Assembly: GCA_964626755.1 (NCBI GenBank)
Contig: CAZVGO010000050.1
Span: forward strand, 209,950 to 273,949
From: JACDAV01 sp964626755
GTDB lineage: Bacteria > Chloroflexota > Limnocylindria > Limnocylindrales > CSP1-4
Length of the DNA: 64,000 bases
Direction: 5' to 3'
Shown here: positions 1 to 7,230 of the stretch, one piece after another
How the letters are laid out: each line of letters opens with the position of its first letter
Numbering within the stretch: position 1 is the first letter of the stretch
Position numbers and translations under genes: made by a program
The notes under the pieces: model-generated
Databases searched by the model: none
What the model saw: the letters and a program-made list of their open reading frames with translations, nothing else
Told to the model about the DNA's origin: nothing

Positions 1-737
1 GCCCGCGGGTCGTTCGCGCCGTGCGACACGACGAGCGGATGGATCGCGGCCCGCCGGTCCGCGCGGACCCACAGGATCGCGGAGCCCTTCGGCCCGCACA
101 GCCATTTGTGACCGTTGCCCGTCCAGTACGCGGCGCCGAGGGTGTCGATCTCGACCTGGACCATCCCCGGCGCATGAGCCGCGTCGACGAGCGTGTCGAC
201 GCCGCGCTGTTCGAGTTCGTGGACGATCTGGGCGATCGGGAAGACCAGCGCAGTCGGGCTCGTGACGTGGCTGATCAGCGCGAGCACAGTCCTCGATGTG
301 ACCGCCGCGAGGATCGCCTCGACGATCTCGCCCGCATCGGCGACGGGAAACGGAACACGCGCGATGACGACACGCGCTTCGTCGCGGCGGGCCGCCGCGG
401 CAAGCGCATTGAGAGTCGCGTTGTACTCGTGATCCGTCGTCAGCAGCTGGTCACCTGGAGCGAACCGGAGTGATCCGAGGACCGCCGACACGGCGCTCGT
501 CGCGTTGGGGACGAACGCGATCCCGTCCGGGTCACCGCGGAGGAACGCGCCGAACGTCGTCCGAGCCGCGTCGAGACACCCCTCCAGCTCGCGGCTGAAG
601 AACCGGACCGGGTCGGCCTCGATCCGGTCGCGCCAGGCGGCCTGGGCCGCCAGCACCGGCTCCGGGCAGGCACCGAACGAGCCGTGGTTGAGGAACGTGA
701 CGGTCGGGTCGAGGCGCCACGCGCCCGTGGTCCGCAC
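1..737 (-). CDS. Class V aminotransferase (isopenicillin-N epimerase/cysteine desulfurase-like), 3' part beyond the window
   Basis: Translating the complement from GTG at 737 gives a protein opening MRTTGAWRLDPTVTFLNHGS, the usual N-terminus of isopenicillin-N epimerase-like class V aminotransferases. It continues with TTDHEYNA, then VDAAHAPGM with the PLP-contacting Asp, and GNGHKWLCGPKG, whose Lys should form the Schiff base. About 245 codons are present; the C-terminal part (roughly 130-150 residues in the family) lies left of base 1. The GTG follows the stop of the S51 peptidase gene directly (TGA at 738-740), so the two are co-transcribed and probably translationally coupled. Members act as desulfurases, epimerases or kynureninase-like lyases; the exact substrate cannot be read here. 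Confidence 0.85.
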   Translation of the reverse strand, partial: MRTTGAWRLDPTVTFLNHGSFGACPEPVLAAQAAWRDRIEADPVRFFSRELEGCLDAARTTFGAFLRGDPDGIAFVPNATSAVSAVLGSLRFAPGDQLLTTDHEYNATLNALAAAARRDEARVVIARVPFPVADAGEIVEAILAAVTSRTVLALISHVTSPTALVFPIAQIVHELEQRGVDTLVDAAHAPGMVQVEIDTLGAAYWTGNGHKWLCGPKGSAILWVRADRRAAIHPLVVSHGANDPR

Positions 738-1538
738 TCAGGCAGGCGACGTTCGGGGAAGCAGGTCCAGCGTCTCGCCGTGGACGGCGACGACCCGTCC
801 GCCGCCGACCGGATGCCAGTGGGCCCGGCCCTCCCCGAAGACGTGCCATGGCCCGTCCGCGCCGTCTGTCGAGATGACCCCCGTCCGCTCGTCGAGTCCG
901 AGGCGCCCGAAGCCTGCCGTCTCGAGCTCATCGATCGCCGTCGCCCACGCGTCCAGGTTCGCCTCGAACATCGCGAAGTGCGGCGCGACGAAGACTCCCG
1001 GCACAAGGTTGAGCGCGGGCAGCCAGCCGGTCGGCGTCCAGGTCCGCCCGGCGAGGCCCATCGCGCCGGCGCTCGCACCGGCGAGGACCGCGCCCCGTGC
1101 ATGTGCGGCGAGGATCGACCCCCAGGCGAGGGTCCCCTCGAGGAGCCCCGGGACCGTGTCGGGATGGCCGCCCGGCAGGTAGATGAGGTCGGCCGCGCTC
1201 AGCCTCGCGGCGAGCACCGGATCCTCGGCAGTGTCGCGATCGACGACGAGGGCGGCCTCGACCCGCGCCGGGACGCCGACCCGCGCCGCCGCTCGCTTCA
1301 GCCCGGCGATCGCCTGCTTCGCCGACGCGCTCGGGCGCTCCCGGGCGGCCGCGGCCGGGACGACGACGATCCGCAAGACACCGTCCGATTCCGGGCCGCC
1401 GCGGCGTGCCTGCGCCGCGGACGACGGCAGCGCCGCCACCACGAGTGCGTCGAGGAACGGCTCGTCGCCCGGCTCGAATTCCCCGCCGCCATGGAGCGCG
1501 ATGCGGCCGGGCGGCGTCGCGGCCCCGAGGCTCGTCAT
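738..1538 (-). CDS. Peptidase S51-like (cyanophycinase/dipeptidase E family) hydrolase
   Basis: 266 residues from ATG 1538. The sequence has YLPGGHPDTVP (about residues 120-130) followed by AGASAGAM, the nucleophile elbow with Ser156, and a His in VAPHFAM (about 187). This order and spacing are those of the S51 class I glutamine amidotransferase-like fold (dipeptidase E, cyanophycinase), which hydrolyse Asp-X or cyanophycin-type bonds in the cytoplasm. An earlier in-frame Met at 1745 is rejected because it lies inside the upstream gene and encodes low-complexity Arg/Pro sequence. The start overlaps the stop of the membrane-protein gene (ATGA at 1535-1538). The natural substrate is unknown; no cyanophycin synthetase is in view. 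Confidence 0.8.
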   Translation of the reverse strand: MTSLGAATPPGRIALHGGGEFEPGDEPFLDALVVAALPSSAAQARRGGPESDGVLRIVVVPAAAARERPSASAKQAIAGLKRAAARVGVPARVEAALVVDRDTAEDPVLAARLSAADLIYLPGGHPDTVPGLLEGTLAWGSILAAHARGAVLAGASAGAMGLAGRTWTPTGWLPALNLVPGVFVAPHFAMFEANLDAWATAIDELETAGFGRLGLDERTGVISTDGADGPWHVFGEGRAHWHPVGGGRVVAVHGETLDLLPRTSPA

Positions 1539-1873
1539 CGCGACCCGCCCCCGGCCTGGCGGACCTCGTCCTCCGGCGGCGTGACGTTCTTGATCGGCGG
1601 CGCCACCGGCCGGGGCGGCCGTCCGAGGAGTCGATCGATCCCGTCGCGCAGGTGGAAGTAGGGCAGGACGGCGAGGACGAGGATGACCGGCAGGAGGATC
1701 CGCGCCCGCCCCCCGGTCGCGACCACGACGAACCCGATCAGCCACAGCGCAAGGAAGTAGGCGGCCACCAGGCCGGCGGACGCACCGCGCTGGAAGAGCC
1801 GGCGCGTCGGGATGAGCGCAAGCAGCGCGAGGACGAGGATCGCGGCAATGAGGGCCGGCGGCAGGAACGGCAC
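1535..1873 (-). CDS. Small membrane protein, first gene of the S51/aminotransferase operon
   Basis: 112 residues with three hydrophobic segments: about residues 5-22, 33-52 and 58-73. A charged tail rich in Pro follows. I do not recognise a family. It begins with GTG at 1873, and a TATCCT hexamer sits 7 nt upstream on the minus strand, so its transcript is probably leaderless. Its last codon overlaps the S51 peptidase start by 4 bp, so it heads a three-gene unit. Function unknown. Confidence 0.65.
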   Translation of the reverse strand: MPFLPPALIAAILVLALLALIPTRRLFQRGASAGLVAAYFLALWLIGFVVVATGGRARILLPVILVLAVLPYFHLRDGIDRLLGRPPRPVAPPIKNVTPPEDEVRQAGGGSR

Positions 1874-1880
1874 AGGACGA

Positions 1881-1886
1881 AGGATA
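1881..1886 (-). promoter_or_regulatory. -10 element TATCCT, leaderless promoter of the 1873 gene
   Basis: TATCCT on the minus strand, separated from the GTG start at 1873 by 7 nt with no Shine-Dalgarno sequence between. It fits the TAnnnT-N6-9-start pattern repeated across this window. Confidence 0.55.
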
Positions 1887-1914
1887 GGTCGCGGACTACG
1901 ATGCCGCCGCGCCC

Positions 1915-2135
1915 ATGACCACCCCGGCCGGACGTTCGCCGCGCCCCTCGCGACCCGCCGCCTGGTTCGCCCGGTGGGGTCCGATCCTACCGGCGGGCAG
2001 CGGACGACCTTCTGGGTTGGGGCTGCGGTGATGTACCTCTGTCTCGCGCTTGGACTGGCGATCGGCGGCCGGATGATCAGGCGGCTTGTGCCGGCAGGAC
2101 GTGCGGGCGCGGCCGGCGCAGTCAGCGCCGGCTGA
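1915..2135 (+). pseudogene. Possible remnant of an MFS transporter gene (N- and C-terminal scraps)
   Basis: From ATG 1915 a 38-residue reading runs to a TGA at 2029-2031 and contains AAWFARWGPILP, which resembles the start of many Chloroflexota major facilitator proteins. A second ORF starts at ATG 2031 in another frame; read together with sequence just upstream in that frame it gives FWVGAAVMYLCLALGLAIGG and a basic tail, like the last helix of an MFS protein. The middle of the protein is absent. I infer an internal deletion of a transporter gene. An unrelated short overlapping gene pair is the alternative. A TACGAT hexamer lies at 1897-1902. Confidence 0.3.
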
Positions 2136-2138
2136 CGC

Positions 2139-2795
2139 CTACCACTCGCCCTCCCGGTAATTCCGGTAGCCGAGCCGGCGGAGGTGGCGGAGAAGATGGC
2201 GACGCCAGTCCTTCACCGGGATCTCGCCGAAGTCGCGCATCCACTCGGCAGCCTGCTGGGTCACCTCCTCGCCCCGCTCGGCGCGCGCCCTCAGGTCCAC
2301 GTCCACCCACGTCTCGATCCGGGCCTTCCACTCGGGAATGTGGGTCGACGACAGTTCCCGGCTCCTCAGGGCGCGCAGCTCATCGGCGATTGCGTCGAGC
2401 TCGGACTCGCGTTGGAGCTCGGCCTCGCGGATGGCCTGCCGCTCGCGAGACTCGCCCTCCTCGACGGGGATTGCAGGCCCTTCGCCGGGTGCCGGACCGG
2501 TCGCGATCGACGCGTCTGCTTCGGCCGGCCAGAGTCCTAGTGGCTCGGACGGCGGCTTGCCGGCGTCGACGGGCGGCCCGGCGGGTGGGATGTCCTCAAC
2601 CGGGCGCGGTTCGGCGGGTCGCGGTTCGGCAGATCGTGTTCGACGGCGCAGCCAGACGCCCGCGACGACGGCGAGCGCCCCCGCGAGAACAATCGATGCG
2701 GCAGCGACCGGCGGGCTCCCGAGTGCCCCGAGCAGGGCACCGAAGACTGCCAGCAGCAGGCCGAGCAGGACGACCGCGCGATGCACTGGAGTCAT
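2139..2795 (-). CDS. Hypothetical membrane-anchored protein with charged C-terminal domain
   Basis: 218 residues: two hydrophobic helices near residues 8-26 and 30-48, a Pro/Glu-rich linker (about 55-115), then a charged, mostly helical domain (about 115-218) rich in Glu and Arg that ends in RNYREGEW. No family recognised. The listed ATG is at 2795. A TAGGAT hexamer at 2794-2799 sits 7 nt before an in-frame GTG at 2786, so a leaderless start three codons later is an equally good choice. The topology suggests a membrane anchor presenting a cytoplasmic helical domain; function unknown. Confidence 0.6.
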   Translation of the reverse strand: MTPVHRAVVLLGLLLAVFGALLGALGSPPVAAASIVLAGALAVVAGVWLRRRTRSAEPRPAEPRPVEDIPPAGPPVDAGKPPSEPLGLWPAEADASIATGPAPGEGPAIPVEEGESRERQAIREAELQRESELDAIADELRALRSRELSSTHIPEWKARIETWVDVDLRARAERGEEVTQQAAEWMRDFGEIPVKDWRRHLLRHLRRLGYRNYREGEW

Positions 2796-2799
2796 CCTA
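2794..2799 (-). promoter_or_regulatory. -10 element TAGGAT, putative leaderless promoter
   Basis: TAGGAT on the minus strand 7 nt before the in-frame GTG at 2786 of the downstream membrane protein. It overlaps the alternative ATG at 2795, which would favour the GTG as the real start. Confidence 0.35.
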
Positions 2800-2883
2800 A
2801 CCGCCCCGCAATGGCCTCAGGAGAGCACGTGAGAGCCCCTCGCCTGTTTGACCGAGCAGGGCAAACTGCCTAGAATGTGTGGT

Positions 2884-2958
2884 CGCGGGGTGGAGCAGCG
2901 GCAGCTCGTCGGGCTCATAACCCGAAGGTCGGAGGTTCGAATCCTTCCCCCGCAACCA
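2884..2958 (+). tRNA. Initiator tRNA-fMet (CAT anticodon)
   Basis: 75 nt folding as a full cloverleaf with encoded CCA. The anticodon CAT is at 2916-2918. The anticodon stem has three consecutive G-C pairs (GGG/CCC), and position 1 is C opposite A72, so the acceptor stem lacks its first pair; both are hallmarks of bacterial initiator tRNA. The T arm reads GGTTCGAATCC. It is a stand-alone transcript followed after 15 nt by a strong terminator. Confidence 0.97.
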
Positions 2959-2973
2959 ATCGCATTCATCTCG

Positions 2974-3010
2974 AACCCCGGGTCCCGACCACCCGGGGTT
3001 CTTCCTTTTC
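2974..3010 (+). terminator. Rho-independent terminator after tRNA-fMet
   Basis: AACCCCGGGT (2974-2983) pairs perfectly over 10 bp with ACCCGGGGTT (2991-3000) around a 7-nt loop, followed by the T-rich run CTTCCTTTTC. It ends the tRNA transcript and abuts the end of the convergent ABC permease gene. Confidence 0.9.
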
Positions 3011-3756
3011 TAGTCCCATCGGAACGTGAACGCGGCGAGCGCCGTCGAGAGGGCGGCCCACGCGGCGAGCAACGCGAGCGGTGGACCGGGCTCGCCAACA
3101 GCCCCGAAGGCGATCCGCAACAGCTCGGTCAGCGGCGCTGCCGGGACGAACGACGCGAGCGCGGCGAGCTCGCGCGGCAGGTCGCCGATCGGGATCACGA
3201 TCCCGCCGAGCAGGAGGAACACGAGGAAGAGGCCGTTTGCCAGCGCGAGCGTCGCCTCGGTGCGCAGCCGGCCGGCCATCGCGAGGCCGAGACCTGCGAA
3301 CGCGATCGTGCCGAGCAGCAGCGCGACGATCGCGAGGCCGGGCGAGATGGCGGCAGCAGGCCGCCAGCCGAGGACGAACCAGGCGATCGCGAGGAGCAGT
3401 GCGATCTGGATCAGCTCCACGAGGACGATGGCGATGACCTTCGCCCCGAGCAGCCCCCAGCGTGGGAGCGGCGAGCCACCGAGGCGCTTGAGGACGCCGT
3501 ACCGGCGCTCGTAGGCGGTCGCGATCCCGAGGTTGACGAGGCTCGTCGCGATGACCGCGAGGGCGATCGATCCGGGCAGCAGGAAGTCGACGGCCCGGCC
3601 CGGAGTGCGCAGGACGTTGACCGAGGCGAAGAACTGCAGCACGGCGGCCGGAATCACGATCGTGACGAGCAGGTTCTCGCCACGCCGGGCAAGGAGGCGC
3701 AGCTCCATCGCCGTAACCGCGAGCGTCGCCCGCAATGCGGGTGCCGGAGCGCTCAT
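3010..3756 (-). CDS. ABC-2 type transporter permease
   Basis: 248 residues from ATG 3756, with six hydrophobic stretches and the ABC-2 permease pattern: a short N-terminal helix, TAYERRYGVLKRLGGSPLPR in the first cytoplasmic loop (typical of the DrrB/YadH group) and a PLTELLR motif before the last helices. It pairs with the ATPase just upstream, which it overlaps by 4 bp (ATGA 3753-3756). The pair closes the cytochrome oxidase operon. Similar ABC-2 pairs beside ctaCDE are often thought to act in oxidase or haem/copper assembly, but drug or lipid export is equally compatible with sequence alone. Confidence 0.85.
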   Translation of the reverse strand: MSAPAPALRATLAVTAMELRLLARRGENLLVTIVIPAAVLQFFASVNVLRTPGRAVDFLLPGSIALAVIATSLVNLGIATAYERRYGVLKRLGGSPLPRWGLLGAKVIAIVLVELIQIALLLAIAWFVLGWRPAAAISPGLAIVALLLGTIAFAGLGLAMAGRLRTEATLALANGLFLVFLLLGGIVIPIGDLPRELAALASFVPAAPLTELLRIAFGAVGEPGPPLALLAAWAALSTALAAFTFRWD

Positions 3757-4736
3757 TCGTGGCTCCGGGCGACGTCGCGGTCGCCGGTAAGCTCGAGGTA
3801 ACGGTCCTCCAGCCCGGCACCGGCTCGCAGCTCCGCGATCAGCGTATGGTGCTCGCCCGCCCACGCGGCCACCGCGGCGACGAGCGCGGGATCCGGGACC
3901 ACGCCGGTGATGACGACCGCCTCGCCGCTGCCGGTGTCCGCCGTGACCGAGAGCCTCGGCCAGCGGGCGGCAAGCGCGCCCTGGAGGACAGACGAGTCGA
4001 TCGACCTGTCGAACCGGATCCGGAGCAGCGCCCGTCCGCTCGCCGCGACCTCGGCCGGCGTACCGAGCGCGACGATCCGGCCGCGGTGGAGGATCGCCAC
4101 GCGGTCGGCGAGCCGCTCGACGTCGACGAGGTCGTGCGTGGTCAGCAGGACGGACACGCCGTCGTCCCTCAGCCCGCGGACCAGCTCCCGGGTGACCGCG
4201 CGCGCCGCCGGATCCATGCCCGCGGTCGGCTCGTCGAGGATGGCGAGCTCGGGCCGCCCCACGAGCGCCAGCGCGAGGCCGAGTCGCTGCCGCTCGCCGC
4301 CGGACAGGCGACGGACCGGGGTCCGGGCGGCGACCCGCAGGCCGACGAGGTTGAGGAGCTCCTCCGGGTCGCGCGGATCCGCATGGAGCCGGGCGAACAA
4401 CTGGAGCAGCTCGCGCGGTTTGGCGCGCGGGTCGAGACCGCCGCCCTGGAGCATGAGGCCCACCCGGGCGCGCAACACGCGGCCGCCGCGAGCCGGATCA
4501 GTGCCGAGGACCGACACCGTCCCGCCGTCGGCCCGCCGGTAACCCTCGAGGATCTCGACGGTCGTCGTCTTGCCGGCGCCGTTCGGGCCGAGAAGCGCAA
4601 AGACCTCGCCGGCGGGGACCTGGAATGACACCCCATCCAGCACCGTTTGCTCGCCGTACCGCTTGACGAGCCCGTCGACCTTCACGGCCGGGCCGGACGT
4701 CGCCCTCGGCTCGGCCGGGCGGACCGCGGCCGTCAC
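3753..4736 (-). CDS. ABC transporter ATP-binding protein (ABC-2 exporter)
   Basis: 327 residues. Walker A is GPNGAGKTT (about residue 49), the Q-loop GLMLQGGG, the signature LSGGERQRLGLA, Walker B LAILDEP and the H-loop LLTTHD. After residue 220 comes the C-terminal extension common in CcmA/DrrA-like ATPases. It starts at GTG 4736, overlapping the thioredoxin stop by 4 bp, and drives the permease encoded next. Substrate unknown; position in the oxidase operon suggests a role in its maturation (inference). Confidence 0.88.
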   Translation of the reverse strand: MTAAVRPAEPRATSGPAVKVDGLVKRYGEQTVLDGVSFQVPAGEVFALLGPNGAGKTTTVEILEGYRRADGGTVSVLGTDPARGGRVLRARVGLMLQGGGLDPRAKPRELLQLFARLHADPRDPEELLNLVGLRVAARTPVRRLSGGERQRLGLALALVGRPELAILDEPTAGMDPAARAVTRELVRGLRDDGVSVLLTTHDLVDVERLADRVAILHRGRIVALGTPAEVAASGRALLRIRFDRSIDSSVLQGALAARWPRLSVTADTGSGEAVVITGVVPDPALVAAVAAWAGEHHTLIAELRAGAGLEDRYLELTGDRDVARSHE

Positions 4737-5269
4737 GGCACGATCGTCGCGTACTGGCGCTCGAACACGGCCTCGGTCACCTCGCCGATCTGGATCGTCC
4801 GGAGGATCCCGTCCACGTCGATGAAGTACGTCTGTGGCCGGGCGGCGACCCGGTAGGCGGACCGGATCTTCTCACCTGGATCGATGACCGTTGGCCAGTC
4901 CGCCCCGAGGGCGGCGACGAAGTCGCGGGCCGGTTCCGGTGGGTCCCACATCAGCACGCCGACGATCGCCAGCCCGTCGGCGGCATGCTCCGCGAGCTTC
5001 GTCTTGAACAGCGGGAACTCGTCACGGCACGGGACGCAGCCCGGCCCCCAGAAGTTGACGATCACCGGGCGGCCGCGGAGGTCGGCCAGCCTGAACTCGG
5101 CTCCGTCGAGGGTGACCCCCGCGATGTCCGGGGCAGGTTGATCGCGGGCGATCACCCCTCCGGCGGCAGGGTCGGTCAGCCGGACGATCGCGACGACCAA
5201 TGCCGTCGCGGCAACGGCGACGGCGAGAGCGAGGAGGATCGGGCGTCGAAGCGTGATGGCCTTCGTCAC
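4733..5269 (-). CDS. TlpA/ResA-like membrane-anchored thioredoxin
   Basis: 178 residues from GTG 5269, which overlaps the upstream stop by 4 bp. One N-terminal helix (about 10-29) anchors an extracytoplasmic AhpC/TSA-type thioredoxin fold. The active site is CVPC at Cys78-Cys81 in NFWGPGCVPCRDEFP, and the cis-Pro loop is RPQTYFID. Such proteins reduce cysteines of apo-cytochrome c or of the CuA site before metal insertion. Here CuA is encoded in the same operon (ctaC) and no cytochrome c domain is visible, so CuA maturation is the more likely role. Confidence 0.88.
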   Translation of the reverse strand: MTKAITLRRPILLALAVAVAATALVVAIVRLTDPAAGGVIARDQPAPDIAGVTLDGAEFRLADLRGRPVIVNFWGPGCVPCRDEFPLFKTKLAEHAADGLAIVGVLMWDPPEPARDFVAALGADWPTVIDPGEKIRSAYRVAARPQTYFIDVDGILRTIQIGEVTEAVFERQYATIVP

Positions 5270-6351
5270 CCGCCCGCGGTGAGCGTTCCCGTCATGTTGG
5301 CGTGGAACGTGCAGAAGAAGGTGTACGTTCCCGCCGCCAACGGCGGGACGTCCTCTACGACCTGGCCGGGACCCGTGACGTCCACACCGTTGAAGATGAT
5401 CCCCGAGTCGCCCCGGATCGAGACGTCGTGGGGGACCCCGGTGTCCCGGTTGTCGAACGCGATCGTGAACGGCGCATCTGCCGGCGCGGTCACGTCGGCC
5501 TTGTCGAACTCGATGTTCTGCGCGACGAGCACGATGTCCCCCACGAGGGGCGGACCCGACTCGCCGGGCGGCGGACCCGACGCGCCGGGCGGCGGACCCG
5601 ACGCGCCCGGTTCCTCGCCACCGACGACGGCCGGCCCGCGGGGTGGCAAGATGCCGAGATCGACGACGACGGCGAACAGCACGAGGACCGCGAAGACCGT
5701 CAGGACGCGTTTCGGCCAACCGGGCGCCGACAGGCTCTCGAGGTGGCCTGTCTGGTCCGCCTCGATCTGCTTGACGTACTCCTGGCGCGCATCGAACAGC
5801 CAGCCGACCAGGGTCGCGATGAGGAACAGGATCCCGACCAGCAGGAGCCAACCGCCGAACACGAGCCCGAAGAAGAAGACCATGAGGGCGAGTGACGCGA
5901 GCACGGGCCGGAACGATGGCCCCGGCAGGTGGACGCCGGGCGGCGGGGTCCCGTGGATGACCGCCGGCAGCCGCTCGGCGTGGACCACCCGATCGTAGTC
6001 GGCGAGCGCCTCGCGACCCCAGTACAGCAGCGAGATCGCGAGCGCCACGATGCCCACCCAGATCCACGAACCCCCGACCACGAGCCCGAAGAGCAGGAGG
6101 AACGTGCCGATCGACACGAAGATCGGGGCGAATGACGGCCCGGGCAGATGGACGCCCTGCGGCGGAAGGGGAGTGACCCGCCGCTTCCCGCGCCGCGTCG
6201 GGCCGGCGGTCGCGAACTTCCGGATCGTCCACAGGAGCCAGAGCACGACGATCCCGAGGAGCCCGACCGGGAGGAGCGCGATCAACGCACCCCAGTCGGG
6301 AATGACGAATTGGGAGATGAAGTCGAGGATCGAGTTCCAGATTTCGTTCAC
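5266..6351 (-). CDS. Membrane protein with C-terminal cupredoxin domain, cytochrome oxidase-associated
   Basis: 361 residues. An N-terminal helix (about 22-42) is followed by two similar membrane units, each announced by a GVHLPGPSF motif and carrying a pair of hydrophobic helices, so the membrane part looks like an internal duplication. After another helix (about 217-235) comes a Gly/Pro-rich linker of 7-residue repeats (GASGPPP type). The tail is a roughly 90-residue cupredoxin with copper ligands His (in VPHDVSI), Cys, His and Met (CTFHANM). That tail is highly similar to the tail of CtaC in the same operon. Copper delivery to, or electron transfer with, the oxidase is a reasonable inference. 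It overlaps the thioredoxin gene by 4 bp. Confidence 0.8.
   Translation of the reverse strand: MNEIWNSILDFISQFVIPDWGALIALLPVGLLGIVVLWLLWTIRKFATAGPTRRGKRRVTPLPPQGVHLPGPSFAPIFVSIGTFLLLFGLVVGGSWIWVGIVALAISLLYWGREALADYDRVVHAERLPAVIHGTPPPGVHLPGPSFRPVLASLALMVFFFGLVFGGWLLLVGILFLIATLVGWLFDARQEYVKQIEADQTGHLESLSAPGWPKRVLTVFAVLVLFAVVVDLGILPPRGPAVVGGEEPGASGPPPGASGPPPGESGPPLVGDIVLVAQNIEFDKADVTAPADAPFTIAFDNRDTGVPHDVSIRGDSGIIFNGVDVTGPGQVVEDVPPLAAGTYTFFCTFHANMTGTLTAGG
5549..5610 (-). repeat. 21-bp tandem repeat coding a Gly/Pro linker
   Basis: Three near-identical 21-bp units (5549-5569, 5570-5590, 5591-5610, the last one base short) encode GASGPPP, GASGPPP and GESGPP in the linker between membrane and cupredoxin domains. 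In frame and protein-coding, so length variation here would change linker length only. Confidence 0.8.
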
Positions 6352-6369
6352 GGGGTGGCTACTGTCGCC

Positions 6370-6564
6370 TCACTCGTTCGGCGAGCCGGCGATGAGGACG
6401 TAGGCCATGAGTGCCATCGCGATCCCGAGCGCCCCGAGCATCGTCACCCCGGCATAGTCGATGTGCCAGTCGCCCACGTACGGGACGACCCAGTACACGA
6501 AGCCGATGACGACGAACAGGATCCCGACGAAGATCGCGTTCCGCGGGTGCCGCAGCGGGTGCAT
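6370..6564 (-). CDS. ctaF: Cytochrome c oxidase small subunit (subunit IV-like)
   Basis: 64 residues with two transmembrane helices (about 10-28 and 37-58) and short polar ends. Size, topology and position right after the subunit III gene (15 bp downstream) match the small CtaF/COX4-type subunits of actinobacterial and Chloroflexota aa3 oxidases. The primary sequence of these subunits is poorly conserved, so the name rests mostly on context. Confidence 0.7.
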   Translation of the reverse strand: MHPLRHPRNAIFVGILFVVIGFVYWVVPYVGDWHIDYAGVTMLGALGIAMALMAYVLIAGSPNE

Positions 6565-6579
6565 CCCAGGTCTCCCCGG

Positions 6580-7230
6580 CTACAGGATGTAGAGCGTCGA
6601 GAAGAGCGCGATCCAGACCACGTCGACGAAGTGCCAGTAGATCGACGTCGCCTCGACGGCATCGTGATGGCGGGCGCTGAACTGTCCGGCCATCCCCCGG
6701 TAGAGCACCACGCCCAGCATGATCACCCCGCCGAAGACGTGGGCGCCATGGAACCCGGTGAGCGTGTAGAAGGTCGTGCCGAACACCCCGTCGGCGAGCC
6801 CGAATCCGAGGGTCGTGTAGTCGTAGGCCTGGCCAAGCAGGAAGACGATCCCGAGGATCAGCGTCACCGCGATGTTCCGGATGAAGCCGGTCCGGTTGTT
6901 CTCCCGGATCGCCCAGATCGCGAACTGGCACGTGAAGGAGCTCAGGACGAGGATCACGGTCAGGCCGAGGGCCAGCCAGGGCTCGGCCTTGAGGTGGTGG
7001 AAATGCTCCGCGAGCTCCTCGGTGACCGCGGGCGGGCCGGGCGGCCAGCTCGCCGCGGTCGCGCGGACGTTGAAGTAGGCGGCAAACAGCCCGGCGAAGA
7101 ACATGACCTCGGAGGTGATGAACAGGATCATCCCGAGGACCGGGTTGCTGATTCCGCCCCGCTCGTCGTGGGCGAGGGCCGCGACCGGGCTGTGTTCGTG
7201 GATGGCCACGGCGTGGGCGTCGCCGGTCAT
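6580..7230 (-). CDS. ctaE: Cytochrome c oxidase subunit III
   Basis: 216 residues from ATG 7230, a start that overlaps the ctaD stop by 4 bp. It carries the COX3 signatures: ILFITSEVMFFAGLFAAYF in helix I, FTCQFAIWA, the TGFHGAHVFGG motif, and the closing IYWHFVDVVWIALFSTLYIL. About five to six helices are present, a compact subunit III as in many bacterial oxidases. It stabilises subunit I and its proton uptake. An earlier in-frame Met at 7482 lies inside ctaD and is rejected. Confidence 0.95.
   Translation of the reverse strand: MTGDAHAVAIHEHSPVAALAHDERGGISNPVLGMILFITSEVMFFAGLFAAYFNVRATAASWPPGPPAVTEELAEHFHHLKAEPWLALGLTVILVLSSFTCQFAIWAIRENNRTGFIRNIAVTLILGIVFLLGQAYDYTTLGFGLADGVFGTTFYTLTGFHGAHVFGGVIMLGVVLYRGMAGQFSARHHDAVEATSIYWHFVDVVWIALFSTLYIL

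Noticed and set aside
17..1661. Several plus-strand open frames of 150-325 codons
   Set aside because: They are antisense to the aminotransferase and S51 genes, whose motifs are unmistakable.
5549..5610. Short regular repeat considered as CRISPR-like
   Set aside because: Units are 21 bp without spacers and lie in frame in a protein linker.
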